Below, one piece after another: positions 42,331 to 49,757 of a stretch of DNA of 60,234 nucleotides; within the stretch, counting starts at the first letter, position 1, and each line of letters starts with the position of its first letter. The position numbers and the translations under genes are program-made. The notes beneath the pieces were generated by a model. The model was given only the letters and a program-made list of their open reading frames with translations, was not told where the DNA came from and searched no databases. The stretch is from assembly GCA_003021175.1 (NCBI GenBank), contig PXQV01000011.1, positions 161,524 to 221,757 of the forward strand, in the 5' to 3' direction. Source of the DNA: Halobacteriales archaeon QH_7_66_36. Lineage in GTDB: Archaea; Halobacteriota; Halobacteria; Halobacteriales; Haloarculaceae.

Positions 42331-42604
42331 GTGTTCAGATACGCAGTTTGCAGCGGTAGGGCTGGTGGGAACAGCTGAAAGCCCTCGACTGTCTCGGCTT
42401 CTGCTCACGGGCTGGAGGCCCGTTCGCACGGCCCGAGGGACCCGTCCCTCGCTGCCCGCGGCTCGCTGCGCGCGTTCGCTCGCGATGCTCGCTCTCGTGC
42501 TTGCGTCGCCGGGGTTCGCCGAGCCACCTCGCCCTTTCAATCCACCAGGATTGCTGGTTGTCGCGCCGAGCGCGAGTAGCCAGTTCCTCTCCTTAGCTGA
42601 ACAC
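42331..42604. mobile_element. Dispersed non-coding element, copy C (MITE-like, best preserved ends)
   Basis: The ends are perfect 8-bp inverted repeats: GTGTTCAG (42331-42338) and CTGAACAC (42597-42604). Inside, the plus strand has GGTGGGAACAGCTGAAAGCC and further on CGGCCCGAGGGACCCGTCCC; the minus strand from the right end has GGTGGATTGAAAGGGCGAGG. Both half-motifs match copies B and D, so the element carries its core twice in opposite orientation. No true protein is encoded; a frame at 42365-42640 is rich in Arg, Pro and Ser and unlike the neighbours. No target duplication is obvious. A TATTTAAG box 23-30 bp beyond the right end could start a transcript exactly at the inverted repeat. Confidence 0.6.
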
Positions 42605-42724
42605 CGTCCTCCGAGTCGGACGAACCTATTTAAGAGATGACGCGGCCACCCGGCGTGTGACCTGAGTTCGACCCTGCAGGGACGGGCGTGCCGGGCACCC
42701 CTGCAGGCGCCGTCGCCCGGCCTG
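42605..42724. other. TATA box and paired CCTGCAGG palindromes between repeat C and the PUA gene
   Basis: TATTTAAG (42627-42634) is a good TATA on either strand. Two copies of CCTGCAGG lie at 42673-42680 and 42700-42707; they are palindromes and can also pair with one another as CCTGCAGGG/CCCTGCAGG, enclosing a GC loop. This lies just after the stop of the PUA gene (minus strand), so the hairpin may end that transcript, or the region may produce a short RNA to the right. Confidence 0.4.
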
Positions 42725-43231
42725 TCAGCCCTCGGCTCCGGACCGCACCTGCACGGCCATGCCGCTCTCGAAGTCCAGCATCGCCGTCGCCGGCAGTTCC
42801 GCGCGCCCGACGGCGAGCACTCGCCCGTCGGTGTGGACGACCGCCACCTCGTCGCCCGGTCGTATCTCCTCGCCGGCCGCTCGGACGAACTTCGCGAAGA
42901 CGTTCTTCTCGTCGCGGACGAACGGCTCCGACTCGTCGCCGACGACCACGCGCAGGGCCGGCGCGTCGAAGGCATCAACGAGTCGCCGGCCGCCCGCGAT
43001 ACCAAGACGGAAGCGTCCGTCCTCGCCGTAGGAGACGAGGCGGTCGCCGCCCGGTCGCCCCTCGTCGTCGTGGGTGCCCGCCGCCGCGCCGACGTGAATC
43101 TGCGCCGGGCGTCCGGAACTCGTCCGCCGGACCACCGGCTCCTCGTCGGGCGGGAACAACACTTCGCCCGCGCCGCGCCCGAACTGGTAGTCGGCGACGG
43201 CCGCGAGCTGGCGGCGCTCGTCCGCGTCCAT
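42725..43231 (-). CDS. PUA-domain RNA-binding protein
   Basis: 168 residues. The N-terminal half MDADERRQLAAVADYQFGRG, AGEVLFPPDEEPVVRRTSSG and RFRLGIAGGRRLVDAF matches the region before the PUA domain in archaeal tRNA-guanine transglycosylase-like proteins. The PUA domain follows: LRVVVGDESEPFVRDEKNVF, FVRAAGEEIRPGDEVAVVHT and GRAELPATAMLDFESGMAVQ. It likely binds tRNA or rRNA; a modification partner is not in the unit. Often found near nac/trmI in haloarchaea (recollection). Confidence 0.85.
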   Translation of the reverse strand: MDADERRQLAAVADYQFGRGAGEVLFPPDEEPVVRRTSSGRPAQIHVGAAAGTHDDEGRPGGDRLVSYGEDGRFRLGIAGGRRLVDAFDAPALRVVVGDESEPFVRDEKNVFAKFVRAAGEEIRPGDEVAVVHTDGRVLAVGRAELPATAMLDFESGMAVQVRSGAEG

Positions 43232-43279
43232 ACTCGCCGGTCGACGCGGCCGGGCATACGGCTTTCCGTTCGCCGCGAT

Positions 43280-44362
43280 CTACAGGAGCGTCGCGAGCGT
43301 CTCGCGGAGTGCTGCAGCCGCACGCTCGATCTCCGGCCGCCGGACGTACTCCCGCTCGGCGTGCGCGACGGCTCCCTCGTCGTCCGCGAGGACGCCCGGC
43401 CCGAACACGACGGTCGGCGCGTCGGCCGCGAAGTAGGAGGCTTCGGTCGCGGCGGTAAACGGGCGTGTCTCGCCGTCCGCCGCCGATACGAGCGTCGTCG
43501 CGAGCGCACCGTCCGCAGGCGTGGCGAACGCTTCGAGGAACGGCGTCGGTCGCTCCGTCAGCGCGAATGTCACGTCGACACGCTCGGGCGTTGCCTCGTG
43601 CAGGTGCGTCGCCAGCGCGTCACGGAAGCCGTCGGCCGTCTCCGGTGGAACGCTCCGCCGGTCGACGGTGACCGACACCTCGGCAGGGAGTTGATTCGTC
43701 GCCTCTCCGCCCTCGACGGTCGTCGCCTGTAGCGTCGGCGCGCCGAGCGCGTCGTGTGCCCCCGGTCCGTGCGCGTCGTCGAAGTCACGGATCGCATCGA
43801 GCGCCGGGGCGAGCGCGTGCAGCGCGTTCACACCCGACTCCGGCTCCGCGGCATGAGCGGCCAGCCCGTGAAGCGTGACCGTCCCCTCGAATCGACCCTT
43901 CGCCGCCGTACAGACATCGAGATCGGTCGGCTCGCCGACGACGTAGCCGTCGGCGTCGAGCGCATCCGGTTCTCTGGTTAGCGTCGCCGCGCCCGTCGAG
44001 TACGTCTCTTCGTCGGGCGTCACCGCGAGCGTCAGCCGACCGTCCGGGTCGTGCGCGAGGAAGGCGTCGACCAGCGCCGCGAGCGGCCCCTTTGCGTCGC
44101 AGGCACCGCGACCACGGATCACGTCATCGTCACGCGCGAACGGTACGTGTGGCGGCACCGTGTCGATGTGCGTGTTGAAGACGAGATGTGGCTCGCCGCT
44201 CCCCTTCGTCGCGATGGTGTTGCCGGCGTCGTCGACGCGAGGGTCCGCGCCCGCGTCGGCGAGCGTGTCGACGAGCAGGCCGCGCATCGCCGTCACGTCC
44301 TCGTGTGACGCGGTGCGGACGGCCTCGGCGTGGAACGCGAGCGGATCGAAGCCGTCAGTCAT
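43280..44362 (-). CDS. dapE: Succinyl-diaminopimelate desuccinylase (M20 metallohydrolase)
   Basis: 360 residues. Zinc ligands are visible in VFNTHIDTVPP (His), GRGACDAKGPLAALV (Asp), TPDEETYSTGAA (catalytic Glu and ligand Glu) and YVVGEPTDLDVCTAAKGRFE. The lid/dimer domain spans about residues 165-270 with AHAAEPESGVNALHALAP. It removes succinate from N-succinyl-LL-diaminopimelate. It is last in the dap operon and its start overlaps the dapF stop. M20 relatives act on many amides; the position supports DapE. Confidence 0.9.
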   Translation of the reverse strand: MTDGFDPLAFHAEAVRTASHEDVTAMRGLLVDTLADAGADPRVDDAGNTIATKGSGEPHLVFNTHIDTVPPHVPFARDDDVIRGRGACDAKGPLAALVDAFLAHDPDGRLTLAVTPDEETYSTGAATLTREPDALDADGYVVGEPTDLDVCTAAKGRFEGTVTLHGLAAHAAEPESGVNALHALAPALDAIRDFDDAHGPGAHDALGAPTLQATTVEGGEATNQLPAEVSVTVDRRSVPPETADGFRDALATHLHEATPERVDVTFALTERPTPFLEAFATPADGALATTLVSAADGETRPFTAATEASYFAADAPTVVFGPGVLADDEGAVAHAEREYVRRPEIERAAAALRETLATLL

Positions 44363-45221
44363 CGGCGACCGGCCGCTCCACGCCGACCCCGGTCGAGAAC
44401 TCGCGAGCCACCGGCCCGCGGAGCGTCGCAGTGTGGTCGGCGATCGTCACGTCGAGGTCGCCGCCGGGCGGCGACACCTGCACCGTCTCGCCCGTCTCGA
44501 CGTGACCGAGTCGGTGCGCGACCGCACCGACCGCAACTGCGCCGGTGCCACAGGAGTCGGTCTCGCCCTCCACGCCGCGCTCGAAGGTGCGCTGGCGGTA
44601 GCCCTCGCCTGTTCGAGCGGCGAGCGTCACGTTCGCGCCACGGGGGAAGGTGTCCGCGTGACGAACTGACGGCGCGATCTCTTCGAGATCGACCGCGTCA
44701 ACGTCATCGACCATCGCGACGGCGTGCGGGACGCCGGTGTTGACAGCGGTGACCGTGAGCGGGCCGACGTCGCGCTCGATCAACGGTTCGTCGGCCTCGA
44801 TCGGCACGTCGGCCGGCGCGAACGCCGGGTCGCCCATCTCGATAGTGATGGCGTCGTCACCGACGGTGGCGCGGCGAGTGCCGCTCTGGGTGTCGATCAT
44901 CACCTCGCCGTCGAACTCGGTGCGGTGACGCAGACGCCGCGCGGCCCACTCCGCGGCACAGCGCGCGCCGTTGCCGCACATCGCCGCGACGCTCCCGTCC
45001 GGCTGGACGAGCGTCATCACGGCCCGGGACGGCGTGAACTCAGGTTCCAGCGCGAGGAATAACACGCCGTCGGCCCCCCGTTGCATCGCGTCCGCGTGTT
45101 CGATACCCGTAGCGCGGTCACAGAGCCGTCGAGCGAACGCCCGTCTGTCGGGGATACCCGCGTCGGCGTCTACGATCACGAAGTCGTTGCCCGTCCCGTG
45201 GTACTTCTCGATCTGAATCAT
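44355..45221 (-). CDS. dapF: Diaminopimelate epimerase
   Basis: 288 residues from ATG 45221, which overlaps the lysA stop (ATGA). MIQIEKYHGTGNDFVIVDAD opens the first half; the two catalytic cysteines are in VAAMCGNGARCAAEWAARRL and TDSCGTGAVAVGAVAHRLG. PAFAPADVPIEADEPLIERD and NTGVPHAVAMVDDVDAVDL are usual. It converts LL- to meso-diaminopimelate. The 17 residues before ATG 45221 in the open frame are not family-like and are excluded. Confidence 0.94.
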   Translation of the reverse strand: MIQIEKYHGTGNDFVIVDADAGIPDRRAFARRLCDRATGIEHADAMQRGADGVLFLALEPEFTPSRAVMTLVQPDGSVAAMCGNGARCAAEWAARRLRHRTEFDGEVMIDTQSGTRRATVGDDAITIEMGDPAFAPADVPIEADEPLIERDVGPLTVTAVNTGVPHAVAMVDDVDAVDLEEIAPSVRHADTFPRGANVTLAARTGEGYRQRTFERGVEGETDSCGTGAVAVGAVAHRLGHVETGETVQVSPPGGDLDVTIADHTATLRGPVAREFSTGVGVERPVADD

Positions 45222-46444
45222 GGTTCCAACCTCGTCACGTCGGCGAGCGTCTCCCGGCGCGTCGCGAGCCACGCGTCGCCATTCGCGACCGCGACGACCG
45301 CCGGCCGCGGCCGCGAGTTGTAGTTCGACGCCATCTCGTAGCCGTACGCGCCGGCGTTGCCGACCGCGAGCAGGTCGCCCCGCGTCGGCGCCGGCAGTCG
45401 GCGGCCGCGGCCGAGCACGTCCGCGGTTTCACAGACCGGTCCCGCGAGTTCGACGCGCGTCGGCTTCTTCTCTGGGCGGTCCGGCTCCAGCGACCGCACC
45501 GCGTGGTACGCGTCGTACAGCGCCGGCCGCGCCAGCGTCGTCATCCCCGCGTCGATGCCGACGACGGTCGTCTCCGGCGTCGGCTTCACCGTGTTCACCG
45601 TCGTCAACAGCACGCCGGCGTCGGCGACGAAGTACCGTCCCGGTTCGATAGCCAACTGCGCGTTCACGTCCCCGAACGCATCGCGGGTCGACCGCGCGAC
45701 GGCGTCGAGATCCAGCGGCGGCTCCGACTCCCGGTACGGAACACCGAAACCGCCGCCGACGGCGACGAAGGACAGGTCGCCGACCTCGCGGGCCAGCTCT
45801 CCCATTCGGCCCACCATCTCGCGGTGTGCCGCGAGGTCGTCGCCCGAAACCCCGGAGCCGACGTGTGCGTGGATACCGACGAGATCACCGACCTCGCGGG
45901 CCTGCTCACAGACGGCGGCAGCACGCTCGTAGGGGACGCCGAACTTCGGTTCGCCACCGGTGGACACCTTCGCGTGGTGGCCGGCACCGACGCCGGGGTT
46001 GACGCGGACGCAGAGCCGGCCGTCGAAGCCGCGTTCCGCGACCCGGTTGAGCGTGTCTTCGGCACCGACCGTCACGGTCAGGTCGGCGGCCGCGTCGGTC
46101 CCGAGCACGGAGTCCAGATCCCGTGCAGGGGGGTTGACCGCAGTGTAGCGGACCCGCTCGGCGGGGAAGCCGGCGGCGAGCGCGCGCTTCACCTCGCCCG
46201 CCGCGGCACACTCCGCGTCGACGCCCGCGGCCGCCAGCCGTTCGAGCACCGCTCGCGAGGTGTTCGCCTTCACCGCGTAGGCGATATCGGCACCCGGAAA
46301 CGCCTCGCGGAGCCGGCGTGCGTTCGCCTCGACTCGGTCGAGGTCGACCACGTACGTCGGGGTTCCGTGCCCGTCGGCGATGTCGCGCAGCGGCTCCGAG
46401 TTCCAGTCGCCGAGCCGACGCACGAGCGGATTCGCGTCGGTCAC
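45218..46444 (-). CDS. lysA: Diaminopimelate decarboxylase
   Basis: 408 residues, PLP-dependent, fold type III. TPTYVVDLDRVEANARRLRE leads to the PLP Lys in DIAYAVKANTSRAVLERLAA; GIHAHVGSGVSGDDLAAHRE and VAVGGGFGVPYRESEPPLDL bind phosphate and substrate; AIEPGRYFVADAGVLLTTVN and GPVCETADVLGRGRRLP hold the partner-subunit Cys-Glu. It forms L-lysine from meso-diaminopimelate. The start is GTG 46444. About 97 bp separate it from dapD, the largest gap in the operon, with no clear promoter. Confidence 0.94.
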   Translation of the reverse strand: MTDANPLVRRLGDWNSEPLRDIADGHGTPTYVVDLDRVEANARRLREAFPGADIAYAVKANTSRAVLERLAAAGVDAECAAAGEVKRALAAGFPAERVRYTAVNPPARDLDSVLGTDAAADLTVTVGAEDTLNRVAERGFDGRLCVRVNPGVGAGHHAKVSTGGEPKFGVPYERAAAVCEQAREVGDLVGIHAHVGSGVSGDDLAAHREMVGRMGELAREVGDLSFVAVGGGFGVPYRESEPPLDLDAVARSTRDAFGDVNAQLAIEPGRYFVADAGVLLTTVNTVKPTPETTVVGIDAGMTTLARPALYDAYHAVRSLEPDRPEKKPTRVELAGPVCETADVLGRGRRLPAPTRGDLLAVGNAGAYGYEMASNYNSRPRPAVVAVANGDAWLATRRETLADVTRLEP

Positions 46445-46541
46445 GGCCGCCCACCTCCCGATGATTCGCCCGGCCGTCTGCTCGTCCTGTCGGACTGGAC
46501 GGGCGAGCGGCCGGGGGTCTGTTCGGTGGCCTGCATCGGTC

Positions 46542-47378
46542 TTACTCCCGGAGCGCCTCCTCGCGCTGGGTGGCTTCGAGCGTCTCCTCCTCGACGTGGG
46601 TCGCCACGACAGCCGGCTTGTACGCGCCGCCGTCGAAGATGTCGTGGTCGCCGACGCTCGACTCGACGTAGCGGATGAACGCCCGCCGTTCGGGCGGCAG
46701 TTCGCCGTAGACGATTTCGTCCTCGACGAGGTCGTACACCGGGATACGGGGCGTGAGCAGGGTGTTCTCGCCGACGACCGAGTTCTCGCCGACGACGAAG
46801 CCGCTGGTAACTCGACAGCCAGCGCCCAGCGAGACGCCGTCTTCGACGACGACCGGCGCGCTCTCGACGGGTTCGAGCACGCCGCCGATGAGCGTGTTCG
46901 CACCCAGCTTCACGTCCGCGCCGATCTGCGCACAGGAGCCGACGGTGTCACAGGAGTCAACGAGCGTGCCGTCGCCGACGTGTGCGCCGACGTTGACGAA
47001 GCTCGGCGACATCATGATGGCGTCGCTACCGATGTGTGCCCCCCTGCGGATGACCGTCCCATCGGGCGTGTTGCGCGTGCCGCGACCCGGCAGGTCGTCC
47101 GTGTCGCGCAGCGGGAGTACGTCGTGGTAGGCGACGCCGCCGTGTTCCACCGCGCGGATGGCGCGCAGGCCGAAGTTGAGCAGGATGCCCTGCTTCACCC
47201 AGTCGTTGGCGACCCACTTGCCGTCGGTTTTCTCGGCCGCGCGCACCTCGCCCGCCTCCAGCGCGTCGAGGAAGGCGTCGAGGGTCGCGTACTCGTCGGT
47301 GCCGGCGTCGCCGGCGGTCAGGTCAGTCTGATAGCGGTCCCACAGGTCCCGTACGTCGGATTCCAGCGTTCGTGTCAT
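46542..47378 (-). CDS. dapD: Tetrahydrodipicolinate N-succinyltransferase
   Basis: 278 residues. A helical N-terminal domain (ESDVRDLWDRYQTDLTAGDA) precedes a left-handed hexapeptide beta helix: GTVIRRGAHIGSDAIMMSPS, FVNVGAHVGDGTLVDSCDTV, GSCAQIGADVKLGANTLIGG and VVEDGVSLGAGCRVTSGFVV. It succinylates tetrahydrodipicolinate, showing that the succinylase branch is used. The amino-transfer step (DapC/ArgD) is not in this cluster. Overlaps dapB at its start by four bases. Confidence 0.93.
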   Translation of the reverse strand: MTRTLESDVRDLWDRYQTDLTAGDAGTDEYATLDAFLDALEAGEVRAAEKTDGKWVANDWVKQGILLNFGLRAIRAVEHGGVAYHDVLPLRDTDDLPGRGTRNTPDGTVIRRGAHIGSDAIMMSPSFVNVGAHVGDGTLVDSCDTVGSCAQIGADVKLGANTLIGGVLEPVESAPVVVEDGVSLGAGCRVTSGFVVGENSVVGENTLLTPRIPVYDLVEDEIVYGELPPERRAFIRYVESSVGDHDIFDGGAYKPAVVATHVEEETLEATQREEALRE

Positions 47379-48103
47379 ACTACGTCGGAAAAGTCGTAGA
47401 AGCCGGGGTCGCGCCCGGCGAGTCGTTCGGCCGCGTCGACCGCGCCGGCGGCGAACACCCGGCGCGATTCGGCACGGTGCGTGAGCGTCAGTGTCTCGTC
47501 GTCGCCCGCGAGCAGTACCTCGTGTTCGCCGCGCACGTTGCCCGCCCGGCGGACGTGGACGCCGACCTCGTCGGACGCGCGGTCGTGCTCTCCCTCGCGG
47601 CCGTACGTGCGGTCGAGTTCCTCGTCGCGAGCCTCGTCGATGTCTTCTAACAGCGTCAGCGCGGTGCCAGAGGGGGCGTCGCGCTTGCCGTTGTGGTGCG
47701 TGTCGATCAGTTCCACGTCGTACTCGGGGAGCGCCGCGACGCCGGCGCGGACGACCCGGCGGAGCGCCTGCACGCCCTTCGCGAAGTTCGAGGCCTTCAG
47801 GACGGGCACCGCGTCGGCGGCGTCCACGAGCGTGCCGAACTGGTCGTCGTCGAAACCGGTCGTCCCGACGACGAGCGGAACGCCCGACTCGGCGGCGACG
47901 TGGGCGTGTTCGACCGTCGCCTCGGGGACGGTGAAGTCAACGAGTGCGTCGGCGTCGGCGAGGACGGCCGGGAGGTCGGCCACGTCGCGCTGGTCACCCT
48001 CCGGCGTGCGCGACAGCGGGACGACCTCGTGGCCCCGGTCGCTCGCCTCGTTCGCGACCTCGCTGCCCGTGCGGCCAGTCGCGCCGACGACGGCGACCCT
48101 CAC
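47375..48103 (-). CDS. dapB: 4-hydroxy-tetrahydrodipicolinate reductase
   Basis: 242 residues. The Rossmann part begins RVAVVGATGRTGSEVANEAS; ADALVDFTVPEATVEHAHVA and PLVVGTTGFDDDQFGTLVDA carry the nicotinamide region, and VELIDTHHNGKRDAPSGTAL is the DapB signature with catalytic His and Lys. GVHVRRAGNVRGEHEVLLAG follows in the substrate domain. Start and stop each overlap their neighbours by four bases (dapA upstream, dapD downstream). Confidence 0.94.
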   Translation of the reverse strand: MRVAVVGATGRTGSEVANEASDRGHEVVPLSRTPEGDQRDVADLPAVLADADALVDFTVPEATVEHAHVAAESGVPLVVGTTGFDDDQFGTLVDAADAVPVLKASNFAKGVQALRRVVRAGVAALPEYDVELIDTHHNGKRDAPSGTALTLLEDIDEARDEELDRTYGREGEHDRASDEVGVHVRRAGNVRGEHEVLLAGDDETLTLTHRAESRRVFAAGAVDAAERLAGRDPGFYDFSDVV

Positions 48104-48999
48104 GCCTCGGCGACCTCCTCGTCGAGCGCCGCCAGCGCGTCCCGAAGCCGGTCGAGGTTCTCGTCGCTCATCCGCGAGAGCGGCGAGCGCATCGTCGCCG
48201 GCATGTGGCCGCGGATAGCAAGCGCCTCCTTCACCGGGATCGGGTTCGATTCGATGAACAGCGTGCGGAACAGCGGCCCGAGTTCGTGGTGGAGTTCGCG
48301 GGCCGACTCGTAGACCCCATCGAGCGCGTACTCGACCATCCGGCTGGTGCGCGCCGGCTCGACGTTGGCCGCGACGGAGATACAGCCCTGCCCGCCCATC
48401 GACATGATCGGGAGCGTGAGTTGGTCGTCGCCCGAGAGGACGGCGAAGCTCTCCTCGCGGGTCCGCTCGATGACCTCGGCAACCCGGTTGAGATCACCGG
48501 AGGCGGCCTTGTAGCCGACGATGTTCTCGTGGGCGGCGAGCGCCTCGGCCGTCTCGACCGCGATGTTGCGGCCCGTCCGTCCCGGCACGTTGTAGATGAT
48601 CTGTGGGAGGTCCACCGCGTCGGCTATCCGCCGGAAGTGCTCCTCCATTCCGGCCGGTTCCGGTCGGTTGTAGTACGGCGAGATGAGGAGGAGGCCGTCG
48701 GCACCGGCGTCGGCCGCCCGCCGCGACAGCTCCAGCGCCTCGCGGGTGTTGTTGGAGCCGGAGCCGGCGACGACCGGCACGTCCTCGACGGCCTCGACGG
48801 TCGCCTCGATGACCTCGACGTGTTCGTCGTGGCTCATCGTGGCCGACTCGCCGGTGGTGCCGACGGGGACGACCCCGTGGACCCCCCCGCGTTCGACCCG
48901 GCGGACGTTGTCGCGGTGCGTTTCGAAGTCGATGCTTCCGTCTTCGTGGAACGGCGTCGTGAGCGCCGGGAGCGCCCCGGCGAACGGTTCGTGTGTCAT
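48100..48999 (-). CDS. dapA: 4-hydroxy-tetrahydrodipicolinate synthase
   Basis: 299 residues, (beta/alpha)8 barrel. THEPFAGALPALTTPFHEDG opens; VVPVGTTGESATMSHDEHVE is the pyruvate carboxylate site; LLLISPYYNRPEPAGMEEHF and IIYNVPGRTGRNIAVETAEA hold the Tyr pair and the Arg; the Schiff-base Lys is in NIVGYKAASGDLNRVAEVIE. It condenses pyruvate with aspartate semialdehyde. It is first in the operon; a TATA-like TTACAA about 25 nt upstream suggests a leaderless mRNA. Feedback by lysine cannot be judged from sequence. Confidence 0.94.
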   Translation of the reverse strand: MTHEPFAGALPALTTPFHEDGSIDFETHRDNVRRVERGGVHGVVPVGTTGESATMSHDEHVEVIEATVEAVEDVPVVAGSGSNNTREALELSRRAADAGADGLLLISPYYNRPEPAGMEEHFRRIADAVDLPQIIYNVPGRTGRNIAVETAEALAAHENIVGYKAASGDLNRVAEVIERTREESFAVLSGDDQLTLPIMSMGGQGCISVAANVEPARTSRMVEYALDGVYESARELHHELGPLFRTLFIESNPIPVKEALAIRGHMPATMRSPLSRMSDENLDRLRDALAALDEEVAEA

Positions 49000-49259
49000 G
49001 TGCTGTGTGAGTGTGTCGTTGTAAGGCGATGCCCGAACCGGCCCGCGACGGGGTCGTCACTCCCGCCGAGAGCCGTTCACGGGCGTTTGCCTTTCGAGAA
49101 GCTACCGCCACACCGGCCGCGCAGCCGCCGTGTGCCGAGTGTGGTCGTTCGCATATCTCTCACCGCGAGGTCCGCAGACTTATGTGTTGTGTCCCGGGCG
49201 GAGTGTTGCCGCGCGGCCCGAGCGATGCCCTTTCGTCCAACGGCGAAGGACAAACGAGT

Positions 49260-49757
49260 ATGCCACCGCTCCACGGGAGCCAGCGGGTCGCCGTGCTCGC
49301 CGACTCGCAGAACCTCTATCACTCGGCGCACAGCCTCTACTCGCGCAACATCGACTACACCGCGCTGCTCGACAGCGCGGTCCGCGAGCGCGAACTCGTC
49401 CGAGCCATCGCGTACGTCATCCGCGCCGACTCCCCCAACGAGGAGGACTTCTTCGAGGCTATCGAGAACATCGGCTTCGAGACGAAGATCAAGGACATCA
49501 AGACGTTCGCCGACGGCTCGAAGAAGGCCGACTGGGACGTGGGTATCTCGCTCGACGCGGTCACGCTCGGCGAACACGTCGACGTGGTGGCGCTCTGCTC
49601 GGGCGACGGCGACTTCTCGCGGCTCTGCTCGCATCTCCGCCATCAGGGCGTCCGCGTCGAGGTGTTCGGCTTCGGCGGGTCGACCGCCGAGGAGTTGATC
49701 GACGCCGCCGACTCCTTCATCGACATGAGCGAGGAACAGGAGACGTTCCTACTCTAG
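49260..49757 (+). CDS. NYN-domain (LabA/PIN-like) ribonuclease
   Basis: 165 residues from ATG 49260. RVAVLADSQNLYHSAHSLYS gives the first Asp with the Asn of NYN proteins; FFEAIENIGFETKIKDIKTF follows, then KADWDVGISLDAVTLGEHVD (second Asp) and VVALCSGDGDFSRLCSHLRH (third acidic site). The end VEVFGFGGSTAEELIDAADS is usual. It is a predicted Mg-dependent RNase with unknown target. The 260 bp before it hold a TATA-like ACTTATG (about 49177-49183). Its 3' end overlaps that of purB by 9 bp. Confidence 0.85.
   Translation: MPPLHGSQRVAVLADSQNLYHSAHSLYSRNIDYTALLDSAVRERELVRAIAYVIRADSPNEEDFFEAIENIGFETKIKDIKTFADGSKKADWDVGISLDAVTLGEHVDVVALCSGDGDFSRLCSHLRHQGVRVEVFGFGGSTAEELIDAADSFIDMSEEQETFLL

Noticed and set aside
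42365-42640. 91-codon frame inside repeat copy C
   Set aside because: Composition (Arg, Pro, Ser) and position inside a repeated non-coding element argue against a real protein.
42655-42720. Possible tRNA-like segment with GAGTTCGACC
   Set aside because: It has a T-loop-like string but no acceptor stem, D-arm or anticodon arm.
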